The notes: generated from the sequence alone by a model not told the origin. A stretch of DNA of 64,000 bases from Spirochaetaceae bacterium (GCA_002730875.1 PCBI01000005.1:837191-901190), one strand, 5' to 3'. Shown: positions 8,452-17,769, counted from the stretch's first letter. Translations and numbers: made by a program.

Positions 8452-8838
8452 ATGTTTCACAGGGACTACATCCTGCGATTGATCCAGGAATTCAGCGTCT
8501 TTTTGGCCCGGCTTGCCGGCCTCAAGGATCGCAACGACCCTGAAGTGATCTTTCTGGAACTGGAGCGATCGTTCCGGCAGTTTCTGGGTTACGATTCGCC
8601 CCTTCTGGAAAGCCTGGGCGCCGAAGGAGCGCTTTCTGTGCTTTCCGCTGCCGATGGCGGCAACCCGGACCGGCTGGCCATGGCCGCTATTTTGTTTCGA
8701 GAGAAATCGAAGAATTACTCGGTATACGGGGATGAAGGAAAAGCCGTGAAATGTATGCAGATGTCTGATCGATTCAAAGCGGCCATAGGGAACCGAACTG
8801 TATCAGAAGAGATCAGGAAGGTCCTGCAGACCGAATGA
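8452..8838 (+). CDS. small DUF6483-like protein
   Basis: A soluble helical protein of 128 residues beginning MFHRDYILRLIQEF and continuing with FLARLAGLKDR. This resembles the N-terminus of the DUF6483 family, whose function is unknown. The open frame starts at an ATG six codons earlier (8434). I chose 8452 because AGGGTGG lies 7-8 nt before it and the family usually starts at this methionine. There is no signal peptide or membrane segment. It is divergent from the 3-hydroxyacyl-CoA dehydrogenase gene across about 200 bp. Confidence 0.7.
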   Translation: MFHRDYILRLIQEFSVFLARLAGLKDRNDPEVIFLELERSFRQFLGYDSPLLESLGAEGALSVLSAADGGNPDRLAMAAILFREKSKNYSVYGDEGKAVKCMQMSDRFKAAIGNRTVSEEIRKVLQTE

Positions 8839-9065
8839 TAGCACTCGACGGGTCTAATGAGCTACCGGCGCACCCCGGAGGCACCTGCTCCTGCCGTTTC
8901 TTAATTGGACGTGGACCGTGTTTTAGAACACCTGATCCAAAAAGGGATGGGGCCCTAAAACCTATCCACCAGAAGCAATCCGGGCGCAGCGACCAAAGCG
9001 AAGTCGCGCAACGGAGGCCGCCCACCAGGGACTCGGGCTCCTCCCGAACGTTGTGTTGAGCAGTC

Positions 9066-10625
9066 CTATTGGAGGTCCAATAGATATTCGGCGCCAAAGC
9101 TGATTCGGGCATGGTGGTCTCTCAGTCCTCCCAGCTTCAGATTCTGATTAAAGTCCTGCAGCAAGAAATAGGTCTGCAGTGGGTCAAATCCGCCAAAATT
9201 CTGGGCCACGTTTGAGTTACTGACATTGGCCAGGCCAGTCTGACCGGCCAGCCCGATGTACACCCTCCATCCAGGGAATACCTGGTAGTACAGGGTGGAT
9301 TCCAGAGAAGTTCCTTCGTAGAATATTTCCGGATCGACTTTAAAGGTTTGCTGCCCTTGATAGATGCCGGTTACGTTGAAAACATTTGCCCGGGAGTCTG
9401 ATATGGCTGATCCTTGAAGCTGCACGGCTCCGGCCCGCACCTTCCACTGAAAGTTCTGACCCAGCAGCTGGAAGTCATAGAGTACTTCCAGACTGCCGCG
9501 CACTCCCCGTAGCCACATTCTGTTGGATGTGCTTCCGAAATTTATCGAGTCCAGCGCGGAAGTCTGAAAGTTGAACGAGGTTCTGTCGTTGTTAGATCTT
9601 GTAAACTGACCAATGTATTCCGCTACTGGCCGGACCTCCAGGAATTCGTTCGAGTAGACAGTGAATCCCAGCGCGAAGGAATGCTCCACCCGGCTCAGGT
9701 CCCGGGCATAATCCAGGTCCAAAAAGAATGAGTCCGTAGGCAATCCGGTGAGATCATCCGTAGTGGTTCCCATTTCATATGTGGCCCGACTGTACGCGCT
9801 TTCCAGTCTTCGAGAGGACAGTCGCACCATGAACCGGTCGTAGAAATACTCGATTTCGCCTCCATAGGAAGCGCCGTCCAGATAGGAGGCCGGAGAGGAT
9901 GTGATGGATTTGTTACTCTGTAAGCCTCTCAAGCCATTGAATTGCTCCGCATAGGGCACAAAGGCCGGTCGTACGCGGCCGCCTCCTCCATCCAGTCTAA
10001 AGCGAATTTCGTGCCGGTTTACTTCCTCGCCAATGATAGTACGCAACAGCCCGTCGGTCCAGGAGGTCTGCTCTATCTGGTTTTGCTGATTTCTTCGCTC
10101 CTGCTCTCTTCTTTCAGCCTCCTCACGTGCCTTGCGCTCTTCCTCTTCCCGGGCTTTGCGCTCTGTTTCCTCTCTTGTCTGTTGCTCTTTCTGCTCTTCT
10201 TCGATCTGATTCAGAATTTCCTGTTGTCGCTTCTCTTCCTGACGGCGCTGTTCTTCCAAACGCTTCCGGCGTTCTTCTTCGATCCGCTTTTGACGTTCGG
10301 CTTCTTCTCGTTTGCGCTGCTCTTCCAGGCGCTTCTGACGCTCTTCTTCCTGTTTTCTACGCTCATCTTCGGCGTCGTCGCCGTAGTTATTGTTATAGAG
10401 AATTCGCGCAATGCCGGACTTCTGGATTACTCTTCTTCGATTTCCAGAAACGATTACAATGCTGGCCTGGTTTTGTTGAATAATGCGACCATTGATCTGA
10501 GTGCCGTCGCGAAGCAATACGGTGTCTGCCAGAAGGGATAGCGGCAGAAATACCAGAAGCAGTAGGATTGGAAGAATCCCTGGACAATGCTTTCGTTTGC
10601 CAGGTATTGATATGAGTCTTTTCAT
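9066..10625 (-). CDS. outer-membrane protein with SH3-like head, long coiled coil and beta-barrel
   Basis: A 519-residue exported protein with a signal peptide (residues 1-33, ending LLA). A small beta domain, TVLLRDGTQINGRI through SGIARILYNN (35-78), follows. An almost uninterrupted Glu/Arg/Gln coiled coil occupies about 85-190. The remaining 320 residues alternate hydrophobic and polar and are rich in Tyr, Phe and Gly, as in a transmembrane beta-barrel. The C-terminus ends LLDLQ rather than the usual aromatic residue. The small head resembles periplasmic DUF domains of the form TVxLKDGxxxxG. The upstream TPR gene ends 15 bp before it, so the two are probably one operon. The coiled coil could bridge the periplasm. 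Function unknown. Confidence 0.8.
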   Translation of the reverse strand: MKRLISIPGKRKHCPGILPILLLLVFLPLSLLADTVLLRDGTQINGRIIQQNQASIVIVSGNRRRVIQKSGIARILYNNNYGDDAEDERRKQEEERQKRLEEQRKREEAERQKRIEEERRKRLEEQRRQEEKRQQEILNQIEEEQKEQQTREETERKAREEEERKAREEAERREQERRNQQNQIEQTSWTDGLLRTIIGEEVNRHEIRFRLDGGGGRVRPAFVPYAEQFNGLRGLQSNKSITSSPASYLDGASYGGEIEYFYDRFMVRLSSRRLESAYSRATYEMGTTTDDLTGLPTDSFFLDLDYARDLSRVEHSFALGFTVYSNEFLEVRPVAEYIGQFTRSNNDRTSFNFQTSALDSINFGSTSNRMWLRGVRGSLEVLYDFQLLGQNFQWKVRAGAVQLQGSAISDSRANVFNVTGIYQGQQTFKVDPEIFYEGTSLESTLYYQVFPGWRVYIGLAGQTGLANVSNSNVAQNFGGFDPLQTYFLLQDFNQNLKLGGLRDHHARISFGAEYLLDLQ

Positions 10626-10640
10626 TGCACTTAGCCCGTA

Positions 10641-11765
10641 TTAATCCGAGATCGCCTGGGCTTTCGCAAGCCTTTGCAGCACTTCTCTTTGTTTTTCCAG
10701 GTCTTTCCGACTATTCTCCAGAAAGAACGGGGCCGAGGGGTTGGCCAGTAATATATTTAATTGCTCCAGAGCCCGGCGATAGTCCCGGGAATCCCTGTAG
10801 ATTTTTGCCAGATAATAATGAAGCGAAAGATCGTAGTCCTGTCTACGTTCGCCGGTCAACGATTCTGTGGGAATGCTTTCCAGAAGCACTCGGGCTCGCA
10901 GTCGGTCGCCGGATTGCAAATGTAGCCGGGCCATACCAATCTTCATTCTCGAGTCCGCAGGAAAATCCCGCAATCCCTGTTTCAAATAGATCTCCGCCTG
11001 TGGTCGCCTATCGGTTTCAAGATAATAGATGCCCAGGGCATAAATGGCATCCGGGCGCAATGGCGCTTTTTCGTGGGCCTTCTTGTAGTAGTGAACCACA
11101 CAGCGATGTTCCTGCAGTTCCTCGCAGGCTTTTCCAATGTTCAGGTAAGGCCCGGGATCGTCCGGTATTAAACCGCTTGCTCGTTCGAACAATCGTATGG
11201 CCTCTTCGAAATCTCGCTGTAGCAAATTGAGTCTGGCCGAATTATACAGAAACGGGTAGAACTGAGGATCTGCTTTCAACCCGGCTTCAAACCGTTCCAG
11301 AGCAAGGGATTGGTTCTCGTCATTGGATGGATCTCGAATGAACTCCTGTATGGTTTCGTTGTTGAAGCGGGCCACACTGTTGAAAGTATTTCCCTGCCAT
11401 TCAATGGGCGAGCTACCCTCCGGACCAGGTCCCTGGAAATCCTTGCCGGCGCATACCAGGAAGTCCTGTGCATTTCTGAGGAACGTGCCCTCCGGGGTCG
11501 GATTCCCGGGAAGGGGACTGCCGTTTTCTGGTAGCAAAAGATCCGGAAATGACTCCGGAGACTGGGCTCCCAGTGGTACCATGAAGATTAGGGCGAAGAC
11601 CAGCGCCGGAATTTGCGCGTAGCGGGTTTGCCAGTGCCAGAAGCCAGTAGCTGACCGCGCGCTGGCAGGATGCCCGGTTTGATTCGACGTCCGGGAAACG
11701 GGGAAAATCGGGAGCTTCGGGCCCGGATTCTGCCACCAGCGATTTGCTGAAGCGCACATATCCAA
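10641..11765 (-). CDS. exported tetratricopeptide-repeat protein
   Basis: TPR protein of up to 374 residues. A hydrophobic export signal sits at about 53-69 (PALVFALIFMVPLGAQS), far from the first ATG. The true start is therefore probably downstream, perhaps at a TTG or GTG codon, and the first 40 residues may be untranslated. From about residue 150 to 350 at least five TPR units are visible (for example FLYNSARLNLLQRDFEEAI, GPYLNIGKACEELQEH and AIYALGIYYLETDRRPQAE). It is likely a periplasmic or outer-membrane-associated scaffold. The stop is 15 bp before the barrel protein gene on the same strand, which suggests joint function in its assembly. Confidence 0.82.
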   Translation of the reverse strand: MDMCASANRWWQNPGPKLPIFPVSRTSNQTGHPASARSATGFWHWQTRYAQIPALVFALIFMVPLGAQSPESFPDLLLPENGSPLPGNPTPEGTFLRNAQDFLVCAGKDFQGPGPEGSSPIEWQGNTFNSVARFNNETIQEFIRDPSNDENQSLALERFEAGLKADPQFYPFLYNSARLNLLQRDFEEAIRLFERASGLIPDDPGPYLNIGKACEELQEHRCVVHYYKKAHEKAPLRPDAIYALGIYYLETDRRPQAEIYLKQGLRDFPADSRMKIGMARLHLQSGDRLRARVLLESIPTESLTGERRQDYDLSLHYYLAKIYRDSRDYRRALEQLNILLANPSAPFFLENSRKDLEKQREVLQRLAKAQAISD

Positions 11766-11976
11766 GTTATCGGACGATTCTGGCGGACACTTTGTTTAAC
11801 TTTATCGGCTCTGAACCCGCGATACTCGCGCTCGACTGGTAGGGCCGCAACGGTCCGTTTAGTCTGTTCAATGCAGGTAAGGCGCCCGGTGGCTATAGCC
11901 GGTTCATGGGAATTCAGCGCCCTTCGCCGCCGCTGTAGTTTGTGGGGTCGGGTTTCGGTCCGTTAGGAAGGCAGGG

Positions 11977-12513
11977 TCAGGTATCCAATTCTAGAATATC
12001 CTGCAAAAAGAAAGCCGCCAGGTCATGCCTGCCGGTCATTCCGGCCTTATCGTACAGAGCCTGGCTTTGATTTCGAACGGTCTTCTCTTTCTTGTCCAGC
12101 TGTGCTGCAATCTCCTTAAAGCTGTACCCCTGTATAAGCTTTTCCGCTACCTGGATCTCACCCGGTGTAAAGCCCCAGCGCTGAAACTGGTCCTGAACAG
12201 CATTTCTGTAGTCCTGCATCAATCCCCGGTTTTTCTGTCGGAATCGGTCCAGTTCTTCACGTACCTCTGTCAGTTCCTGGGCGGCCCGGCTGAACTCCTG
12301 ATCCGCAGAGCTTCTCATGGCCAGTATGATCACAGCCATTCCCAGAAGGAAGACGCCTTCCAGCACGGCATGCGCGGTTACCCGTCCCTCTTCCTTGAGA
12401 TGGTGGGCAATATCGTAAACAGTAAATATCGAAATCAGTACTGCGATGATCAGACCAATTCTTCGCAGGGTTCTTTGAACATCGGATTGCAGCCATCGGG
12501 ACAAATGACCCAT
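11977..12513 (-). CDS. membrane-anchored LuxR-type transcriptional regulator
   Basis: Regulator with two N-terminal transmembrane helices (about residues 18-36 and 53-72 from the chosen start). A short coiled coil follows (EVREELDRFRQKNRGLMQD), then a C-terminal LuxR/GerE helix-turn-helix (GFTPGEIQVAEKLIQGYSFK, then EIAAQLDKKEKTVRNQ). It would bind DNA while held in the inner membrane. The open frame extends to 12615. I chose the ATG at 12513 because GGAG lies 9 nt before it and the upstream extension has no domain. It is divergent from the TolC/CzcA efflux genes, which makes them the obvious candidate targets. No receiver domain is present, so the signal is probably sensed in or near the membrane. 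Confidence 0.82.
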   Translation of the reverse strand: MGHLSRWLQSDVQRTLRRIGLIIAVLISIFTVYDIAHHLKEEGRVTAHAVLEGVFLLGMAVIILAMRSSADQEFSRAAQELTEVREELDRFRQKNRGLMQDYRNAVQDQFQRWGFTPGEIQVAEKLIQGYSFKEIAAQLDKKEKTVRNQSQALYDKAGMTGRHDLAAFFLQDILELDT

Positions 12514-12539
12514 TGCAAATTCTCCAAAACTAGTGTTAA

Positions 12540-13997
12540 ATGCTACGTATGGTTCAAGAAAATTCCATACTCCGATCCGGCCATCCAGAAAAGCGCTGCG
12601 TAGCGCCTGGCTCACCGAAATTGAAACCAGGTATCAGGAAACTCTTCTCCATCCGGTACACAGCATTTCTGTCCTTTGCGTTATGGCCAATGCTTTATTT
12701 GAGCGCGGGGCTTTCCGGGCTGTCTGCAGAGCCAACCGGACCGCTTTCCTACGAGCAGGCTTTGCAACGGGCCTACGAAAATGCTCCGGAGGTCAAGAAA
12801 GCCCGGGCCGATCTTTCCATTGCGGAAAAGGAGTTGGAAAAAGCGGATTTTCTTGTTTCCGAAGCGCCGGAGCTGGAAGCCTCCATTACTCGAGGAACCT
12901 CAAAGGATTCGATTGAGGTGCTGGACTACAATTACAGCGCGCTCGTGCATAACAAAGAGGTTCCGGTGCGGGGCTGGGAACTGGGTCTTTCGCAAAAAGT
13001 GGAGCTGGGCGGACAGCGCGGTTTGCGCATCGAACAGAAAACTGCGGAGAAGGACTACTTTGAGGCCAGAGAAACCCTGACCCGGTTGGAGGCCCGTGCG
13101 AAGGCCCGGGAACTCTATATACAGGCCGCCCTCCTGCAGGAATGGGAAGAGCATCTGACCGAGCATTTGAACCGATTCTACCGGCTCCGGGCCCGATTTG
13201 GCGCAGGCTACATCGACCGAAGGCTGGGTAACTACAGTCTCGTGGCCCTTAACATGGGCATTCAGACATTGAAATCTGAAAGGGATGAGGTATCCATTCT
13301 AAAACGAAAGCTGATCCGGGAGCTTTCGCTCATGGTAGGGCTGGCGCCGGAATCTATAAAACTACAAAGCGCCGATTCGATCAAAATGCCAGGATTACCT
13401 CCTCTGGAAGAACTATCCAGGGATATGGAACAGGGGGCTGTTCTAAAGGAACGAGAAGCCCTACTGAAGTCCCGTGAAAAAGAGCAGGATCTGGAATCCC
13501 GTAAGCTATGGCCTTCGCCATCGCTCTTTCTATATGGTGGCGAACGAACCTCCAATACGGATGCGATGGTTTCTGTATATCCTGGAAACAGAGAAACCTA
13601 TATGCGTGCCGGGATTCGCCTGCCTCTGGGATTTCTGGGCCCGGAGAGAAAATCGTCGGATATCGCCGCGCAGAGGGCGGAAAAAGCCAGGGTGGAACTG
13701 GAAACAGCCACCGATCGATCCAGGGTTCAATTGAAGGCCTCCTATCAGAATTATGAATCCCTGAAGGGCCAGTATTTACAGATGAATCGTTTTTTGATCC
13801 AGGCCGAGAGATTTCTTCCCGCTCTGGACCAGGCCTTGATGGGGAGGCGAATCAGCTACTTCGAGTTCTGGGGAGAACACGAAAGATATCATGCATTGTT
13901 CCAGAGAAGTCTGGATGTTCGCCTCAATGCCGCAAAGGCGCTGAGCGAAATGGAACTACTGACCGGCCGGGTGCTGGACGGAGAAAAAGGAGAATAG
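12540..13997 (+). CDS. TolC/CzcC-like outer-membrane efflux protein
   Basis: Outer-membrane channel of a tripartite efflux pump, 485 residues in the open frame. The signal peptide hydrophobic core is at about residues 40-62. The first ATG is therefore probably too far upstream, and a start between 12600 and 12640 (possibly TTG at 12621) is more plausible. The mature part begins LSYEQALQRAYENAPEVKKA, the typical first OEP repeat, with long helical hairpins rich in Glu/Lys/Arg and KVELGGQRGLRIEQ in the first barrel strand pair. The stop codon is one base from the start of the RND pump gene, so the two are translationally coupled. Homology is closest in style to metal-efflux CzcC/CusC. Confidence 0.85.
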   Translation: MLRMVQENSILRSGHPEKRCVAPGSPKLKPGIRKLFSIRYTAFLSFALWPMLYLSAGLSGLSAEPTGPLSYEQALQRAYENAPEVKKARADLSIAEKELEKADFLVSEAPELEASITRGTSKDSIEVLDYNYSALVHNKEVPVRGWELGLSQKVELGGQRGLRIEQKTAEKDYFEARETLTRLEARAKARELYIQAALLQEWEEHLTEHLNRFYRLRARFGAGYIDRRLGNYSLVALNMGIQTLKSERDEVSILKRKLIRELSLMVGLAPESIKLQSADSIKMPGLPPLEELSRDMEQGAVLKEREALLKSREKEQDLESRKLWPSPSLFLYGGERTSNTDAMVSVYPGNRETYMRAGIRLPLGFLGPERKSSDIAAQRAEKARVELETATDRSRVQLKASYQNYESLKGQYLQMNRFLIQAERFLPALDQALMGRRISYFEFWGEHERYHALFQRSLDVRLNAAKALSEMELLTGRVLDGEKGE

Positions 13998-13998
13998 A

Positions 13999-16900
13999 AT
14001 GCTGCATAAATGGATTGAGTCCTCTCTAAGAAACCCGGTCTGGGTTCTGTTTTTGCTTTCGCTTCTAGGGCTTCTGGGTCTGAGAAGTGCGGTACAGCTT
14101 CCCGTGGACGCTGTGCCAGACATCACCGGAGTGCAGGTGATGGTGGCCACGCATACCGGCGCCATGGATCCTGAAGAGATCGAAACCACGGTCACCTATC
14201 CCATTGAAGCCGAGTTGGCCGGTATCCAGAGTGTTTCCGAGATTCGGAGCATTACGAAATACGGCCTGAGTCAGGTAAATGTAATCTTCGATGATTCCAT
14301 GGATGTGTACTTCGCGCGCCAGTTAATAGCGGAAAGGTTACAGTCCGTGGCCGCGACGCTTCCAGAAGGATTGAAGCCGGAAATGGGGGCTGTGACCACC
14401 GGTCTGGGGGAAGTGGTGATGTATTCCGTAGAGGCCAAACCAGGTAGCGAGCTGGCAAGCAAGCCCGCCCAGGAAAGACTGCGATACCTGCGAACGGTTC
14501 AGGAGTGGGCGATTCGGCCTGTGCTGAAGACCGTGCCCGGAGTGGCGGAAGTGGACTCCAACGGTGGATTCCAGAAAGCCATTTTTATTAACTTTGATCC
14601 TGCAAGACTCATTGCCCAGGGGATTGGTCCTGTGGCTCTCGTAGGGCTTCTCCAGGAGTCCGGAATGAACCGGGGCGGAGGCTACATCGAACGGGACGAA
14701 AAGCGTATCATAGTAAAGAACAATGCCCGATTTCAGAGTTTGAGCCAGATTCAGTCCTTTCCCGTGCGAATCCATGCCATTGGCGCTCCGGAGCGATTGT
14801 CCGAACTTGCCACAGTTCAGGAAGGCAACCGACCGCGAGTGGGATCCGCTACACACAATGCACAGGAAACGGTACTGGGCACCATTTTGATGCGAACCGG
14901 GGCGAACAGTAGAACCGTTGCCCATGAATCCATAGAGAAGATCAAAACCCTGGATCTTCCGGAAGATGTGAAAGTGGAAGTACTCTATGCCAGAAGTTAC
15001 CTGGTGGATGCAACCATTCAAACCGTGGCGAAAAACCTGATCGAAGGTGGCGTACTAGTAATTCTTGTACTGCTGCTGATCGCAGGTAACTTCCGGGCAG
15101 CCCTCATTGTATCCATGGCCATTCCATTGTCCATGCTGGCCGCTCTTCTTGGTATGGAACGGTTCGGTATATCCGCGAACCTCATGAGTCTGGGGGCCAT
15201 TGATTTTGGGCTCATCGTAGATGGTTCTGTAGTAGTCATCGAAAACATTCTGCGAAAGATGGAGGAAGAGCCCAACGCCGTTCAGGAAAGGGGAAAGCTT
15301 CAGGTCATTCTGGAAGCCATGAAGGAAGTAACCGGCCCGGTGGTTACCGGACTGAGCATCATAATGATCGTCTATGTTCCTATTCTGCTTTTGACCGGTA
15401 TTGAAGGTAAGATGTTTCGCCCCATGGCTTTGACCGTGCTTCTTGCTCTGGCAGCTTCCCTGGTGATAGCTTTGCTGGTGATGCCGGCTCTTTCTCTGCT
15501 CTTTTTGAAGCAGCCAAAGCCGCACAAGTCTTCGGTTTTCGGTTACATTAGCAATGCCTTTGAACCTGTGCTGGAGTACTCCATCCGCCACCCGTACAGA
15601 ATCGTTAGCGGCAGTGCAGGGTTGTTCTTCGTATCGCTTATGCTGTTTTTCACTCTGGGGGCGAACTTTCTGCCTGAATTTGACGAAAGAGACCTGGTGA
15701 TCGGGCTTACTCGAAACGCAGATATAAGCATGGAAGCCACCCTGGAACACCAGAAGAAAAGCGAAAAGGCCATTATGGAGTTTCCCGAAGTAGAAACGGT
15801 ATTCTCCCGAATCGGAACCCCCGAATCTGCCACCGATCCTATGGGCATCCACCTTTCCGATACGTTCGTTATCCTCAAGAAAGACTATGATGAATGGCCG
15901 GAAAGAGTGGATGGACGAAGGTTTACCAAGTCCGAGCTATTCGAAGCTATGAGTACCAAGATCGAAGAGGCCTCCCCGGGTCAGGAACATTCGCCTACCC
16001 AGCCCATTGCCATGCGATTCAACGAAATGCTGGAAGGTTCCCGCGCGGACCTTTCCCTGCGAATCTTTGGGCCCGATCTCCAAAGCCTGATGGAGTACAT
16101 TCAAAAGTCCGAAGAAATCCTTCGAAGCATCGACGGAGTGGTGGAAGTGAGCGCAGACGCTCTTACAGCTCTGCGAAAGAGTCCGGTGCTGGAGTTTCGT
16201 CCACGACCTCAGGATATGACTTACTGGGGAATTGACTCTGCTGGTATTGGTCAGGCGTTCGAAATCGCCATGGCCGGCCATACCATTGCCAGCTACTACG
16301 AAAACGACCGTCGGTTTCCTATCATACTTCGAATGCGAGAAGATCACAGAAATAATATGGAAAGGGCCGCTCGGTTGCCGGTGGATCTTCCGGACGGAGG
16401 GGTGGTGCCTCTTTCGGATGTGGCCAATCTGCAGCTAATGGAGCAGGTAACTACTATTTCCAGAATCAATTCCAGAAGATACTCAAGTCTTGCGATTTAT
16501 ATCCAGGACAGAGACATTGAATCGGTGGTAGAGGAAGCGGATAGCAGGATTCGAGAAGAGCTCAATATGCCCGAGAATTTTAGTATTGAATGGGCAGGAC
16601 AGTATAAGAATCTGCAAAGGGCCCGCTTAAGGATTCTCACCATCATTCCGTTGACCCTGATTCTGATTTTTCTGCTCCTCTACCAGAGTCTGAAGAGTTT
16701 GAAGCAATCCATGCTGGTCCTCAGTTGTATCCCCATGGCCATTTCGGGAGGGATACTTCTTCTCTGGTTAAGAGACATTCCATTTAGCGTCTCTGCTTCG
16801 GTGGGTATGATTGCGCTTTCCGGAATTGCCATACTAAACGGAACGGTTCTGGTGAATTTCTTCAACGACCTTCGCAGAGATGGGCATTCCCTGATGGACG

Positions 16901-17118
16901 CGGTGTTTCGAGGAACGTTGATTCGACTGCGCCCGGTGCTCATGACCGGTTTAGTGGCAGGTCTGGGCTTCATACCCATGGCCTTCAACACCGGCACAGG
17001 CGCCGAGGTGCAACGCCCCCTGGCCACTGTTGTGGTAGGAGGCCTGATTACAGCCACGCTACTGACTCTACTGGTGGTTCCTACGCTATACTATCGCCTG
17101 GAAAAGAATCATGAATGA
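13999..17118 (+). CDS. HME-type RND efflux pump, CzcA/CusA family
   Basis: Inner-membrane proton-driven efflux pump of 1039 residues, the normal length. The N-terminal helix is followed by VDAVPDITGVQVMVATHT, which is characteristic of heavy-metal RND pumps. Transmembrane helix 4 carries DFGLIVDGSVVVIEN at about residues 400-414, including the two Asp and one Glu of the proton relay seen in CzcA. Twelve hydrophobic helices are arranged as 1 + 5 and 1 + 5 around two large periplasmic loops. Metal export (Cu/Ag or Zn/Co/Cd) is inferred from the family. A membrane-fusion protein (CzcB/CusB) would be expected beside it but is absent from this window. It is coupled to the TolC-like gene upstream and divergent from the LuxR-type gene. 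Confidence 0.92.
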   Translation: MLHKWIESSLRNPVWVLFLLSLLGLLGLRSAVQLPVDAVPDITGVQVMVATHTGAMDPEEIETTVTYPIEAELAGIQSVSEIRSITKYGLSQVNVIFDDSMDVYFARQLIAERLQSVAATLPEGLKPEMGAVTTGLGEVVMYSVEAKPGSELASKPAQERLRYLRTVQEWAIRPVLKTVPGVAEVDSNGGFQKAIFINFDPARLIAQGIGPVALVGLLQESGMNRGGGYIERDEKRIIVKNNARFQSLSQIQSFPVRIHAIGAPERLSELATVQEGNRPRVGSATHNAQETVLGTILMRTGANSRTVAHESIEKIKTLDLPEDVKVEVLYARSYLVDATIQTVAKNLIEGGVLVILVLLLIAGNFRAALIVSMAIPLSMLAALLGMERFGISANLMSLGAIDFGLIVDGSVVVIENILRKMEEEPNAVQERGKLQVILEAMKEVTGPVVTGLSIIMIVYVPILLLTGIEGKMFRPMALTVLLALAASLVIALLVMPALSLLFLKQPKPHKSSVFGYISNAFEPVLEYSIRHPYRIVSGSAGLFFVSLMLFFTLGANFLPEFDERDLVIGLTRNADISMEATLEHQKKSEKAIMEFPEVETVFSRIGTPESATDPMGIHLSDTFVILKKDYDEWPERVDGRRFTKSELFEAMSTKIEEASPGQEHSPTQPIAMRFNEMLEGSRADLSLRIFGPDLQSLMEYIQKSEEILRSIDGVVEVSADALTALRKSPVLEFRPRPQDMTYWGIDSAGIGQAFEIAMAGHTIASYYENDRRFPIILRMREDHRNNMERAARLPVDLPDGGVVPLSDVANLQLMEQVTTISRINSRRYSSLAIYIQDRDIESVVEEADSRIREELNMPENFSIEWAGQYKNLQRARLRILTIIPLTLILIFLLLYQSLKSLKQSMLVLSCIPMAISGGILLLWLRDIPFSVSASVGMIALSGIAILNGTVLVNFFNDLRRDGHSLMDAVFRGTLIRLRPVLMTGLVAGLGFIPMAFNTGTGAEVQRPLATVVVGGLITATLLTLLVVPTLYYRLEKNHE

Positions 17119-17198
17119 TCCGGACGAATGGAGAAGTAGTTAAAGAGAAGTAGTTGGCTGGAAGCGGCCGGGTACGGCCCACGACGGCCGAAGAGAGC

Positions 17199-17220
17199 GG
17201 GAGGCCGCACCCGGCCTCCC
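17199..17220. terminator. hairpin between convergent czcA-like and HU genes
   Basis: A 9-bp perfect stem GGGAGGCCG / CGGCCTCCC with a 4-nt loop, 17 nt beyond the HU stop codon and 80 nt beyond the pump gene stop. There is no clear T-run on either side, so it is a probable but non-canonical terminator serving one or both genes. Confidence 0.5.
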
Positions 17221-17236
17221 ATAAGGGGAGGAGAAT

Positions 17237-17647
17237 CTACCAGTTCTTCTTATTTGCGAAGGTTTCTTTCAGGCTCTTGGGAAAGGACCATCTGGGCTTC
17301 TTGCTTGCGGGTCGCGCAGACACAGTCATCTCTTCGCCGGTAAATGGATTCATTTGCTTTCCGGCTTTCCTGGCTTTCACTTCGCTTCGCACCAATGCGC
17401 CGATGGCCGGGAAACGAACTCGTTGTCCGCTTGCCGCTGCCTTACCGGCTTTTTCGAAAGATGATTCAAGAACTGCCTTTAAATCGGTTTTCTTGATCTT
17501 CGCCTGACCTTTCTTGTCTACCTGAATGACTTCATGTAGCTCTTCCAGGAGATCGTCTATGAATGAATACTTGCCGTTGGAGGACGCTTTCACAGCGCTC
17601 TTCTTCGCGGTTTTCTTTGCAGATTTCTTAGCTGCTTTCTTTGCCAT
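17237..17647 (-). CDS. HU-family DNA-binding protein with histone-H1-like tail
   Basis: Nucleoid protein of 136 residues from the chosen start. Residues 1-22 form a Lys/Ala-rich tail (MAKKAAKKSAKKTAKKSA) like eukaryotic H1 or bacterial HU variants with extra tails. The HU/IHF fold follows, with the dimer helices (FIDDLLEELHEVI, then KAVLESSFEKAGKAA), VRFPAIGALVRSEVKARKAG, and the DNA-binding arm region around KQMNPFTGEEM where most HU proteins have GRNPxTG. Upstream in-frame ATGs at 17668 and 17707 would add residues without a domain. MAKKAAKK is a typical start, although no strong Shine-Dalgarno sequence precedes it. It is divergent from the CAP-ankyrin gene across about 120 bp. Confidence 0.88.
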   Translation of the reverse strand: MAKKAAKKSAKKTAKKSAVKASSNGKYSFIDDLLEELHEVIQVDKKGQAKIKKTDLKAVLESSFEKAGKAAASGQRVRFPAIGALVRSEVKARKAGKQMNPFTGEEMTVSARPASKKPRWSFPKSLKETFANKKNW

Positions 17648-17769
17648 AATCGGTGAATAATGCGACATAATATCGTATGTCCAGTAAAAATAGGCCTCGG
17701 GAATCAAAAATGGCCAATTTTGCCTGTTTTTTGGCTTTAAAGCCTTCTTTCAACGTCAGAGCATATACA

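Noticed and set aside
9942..10541. Open frame on the plus strand with many Leu/Phe residues, looking like a membrane protein
   Set aside because: It is the reverse complement of the Glu/Arg-rich coiled coil of the outer-membrane protein gene; GAA/GAG codons read backwards give Leu and Phe.
14338..15852. Several long minus-strand open frames opposite the RND pump gene
   Set aside because: The plus strand encodes a full-length RND pump with all motifs; these are antisense shadows.
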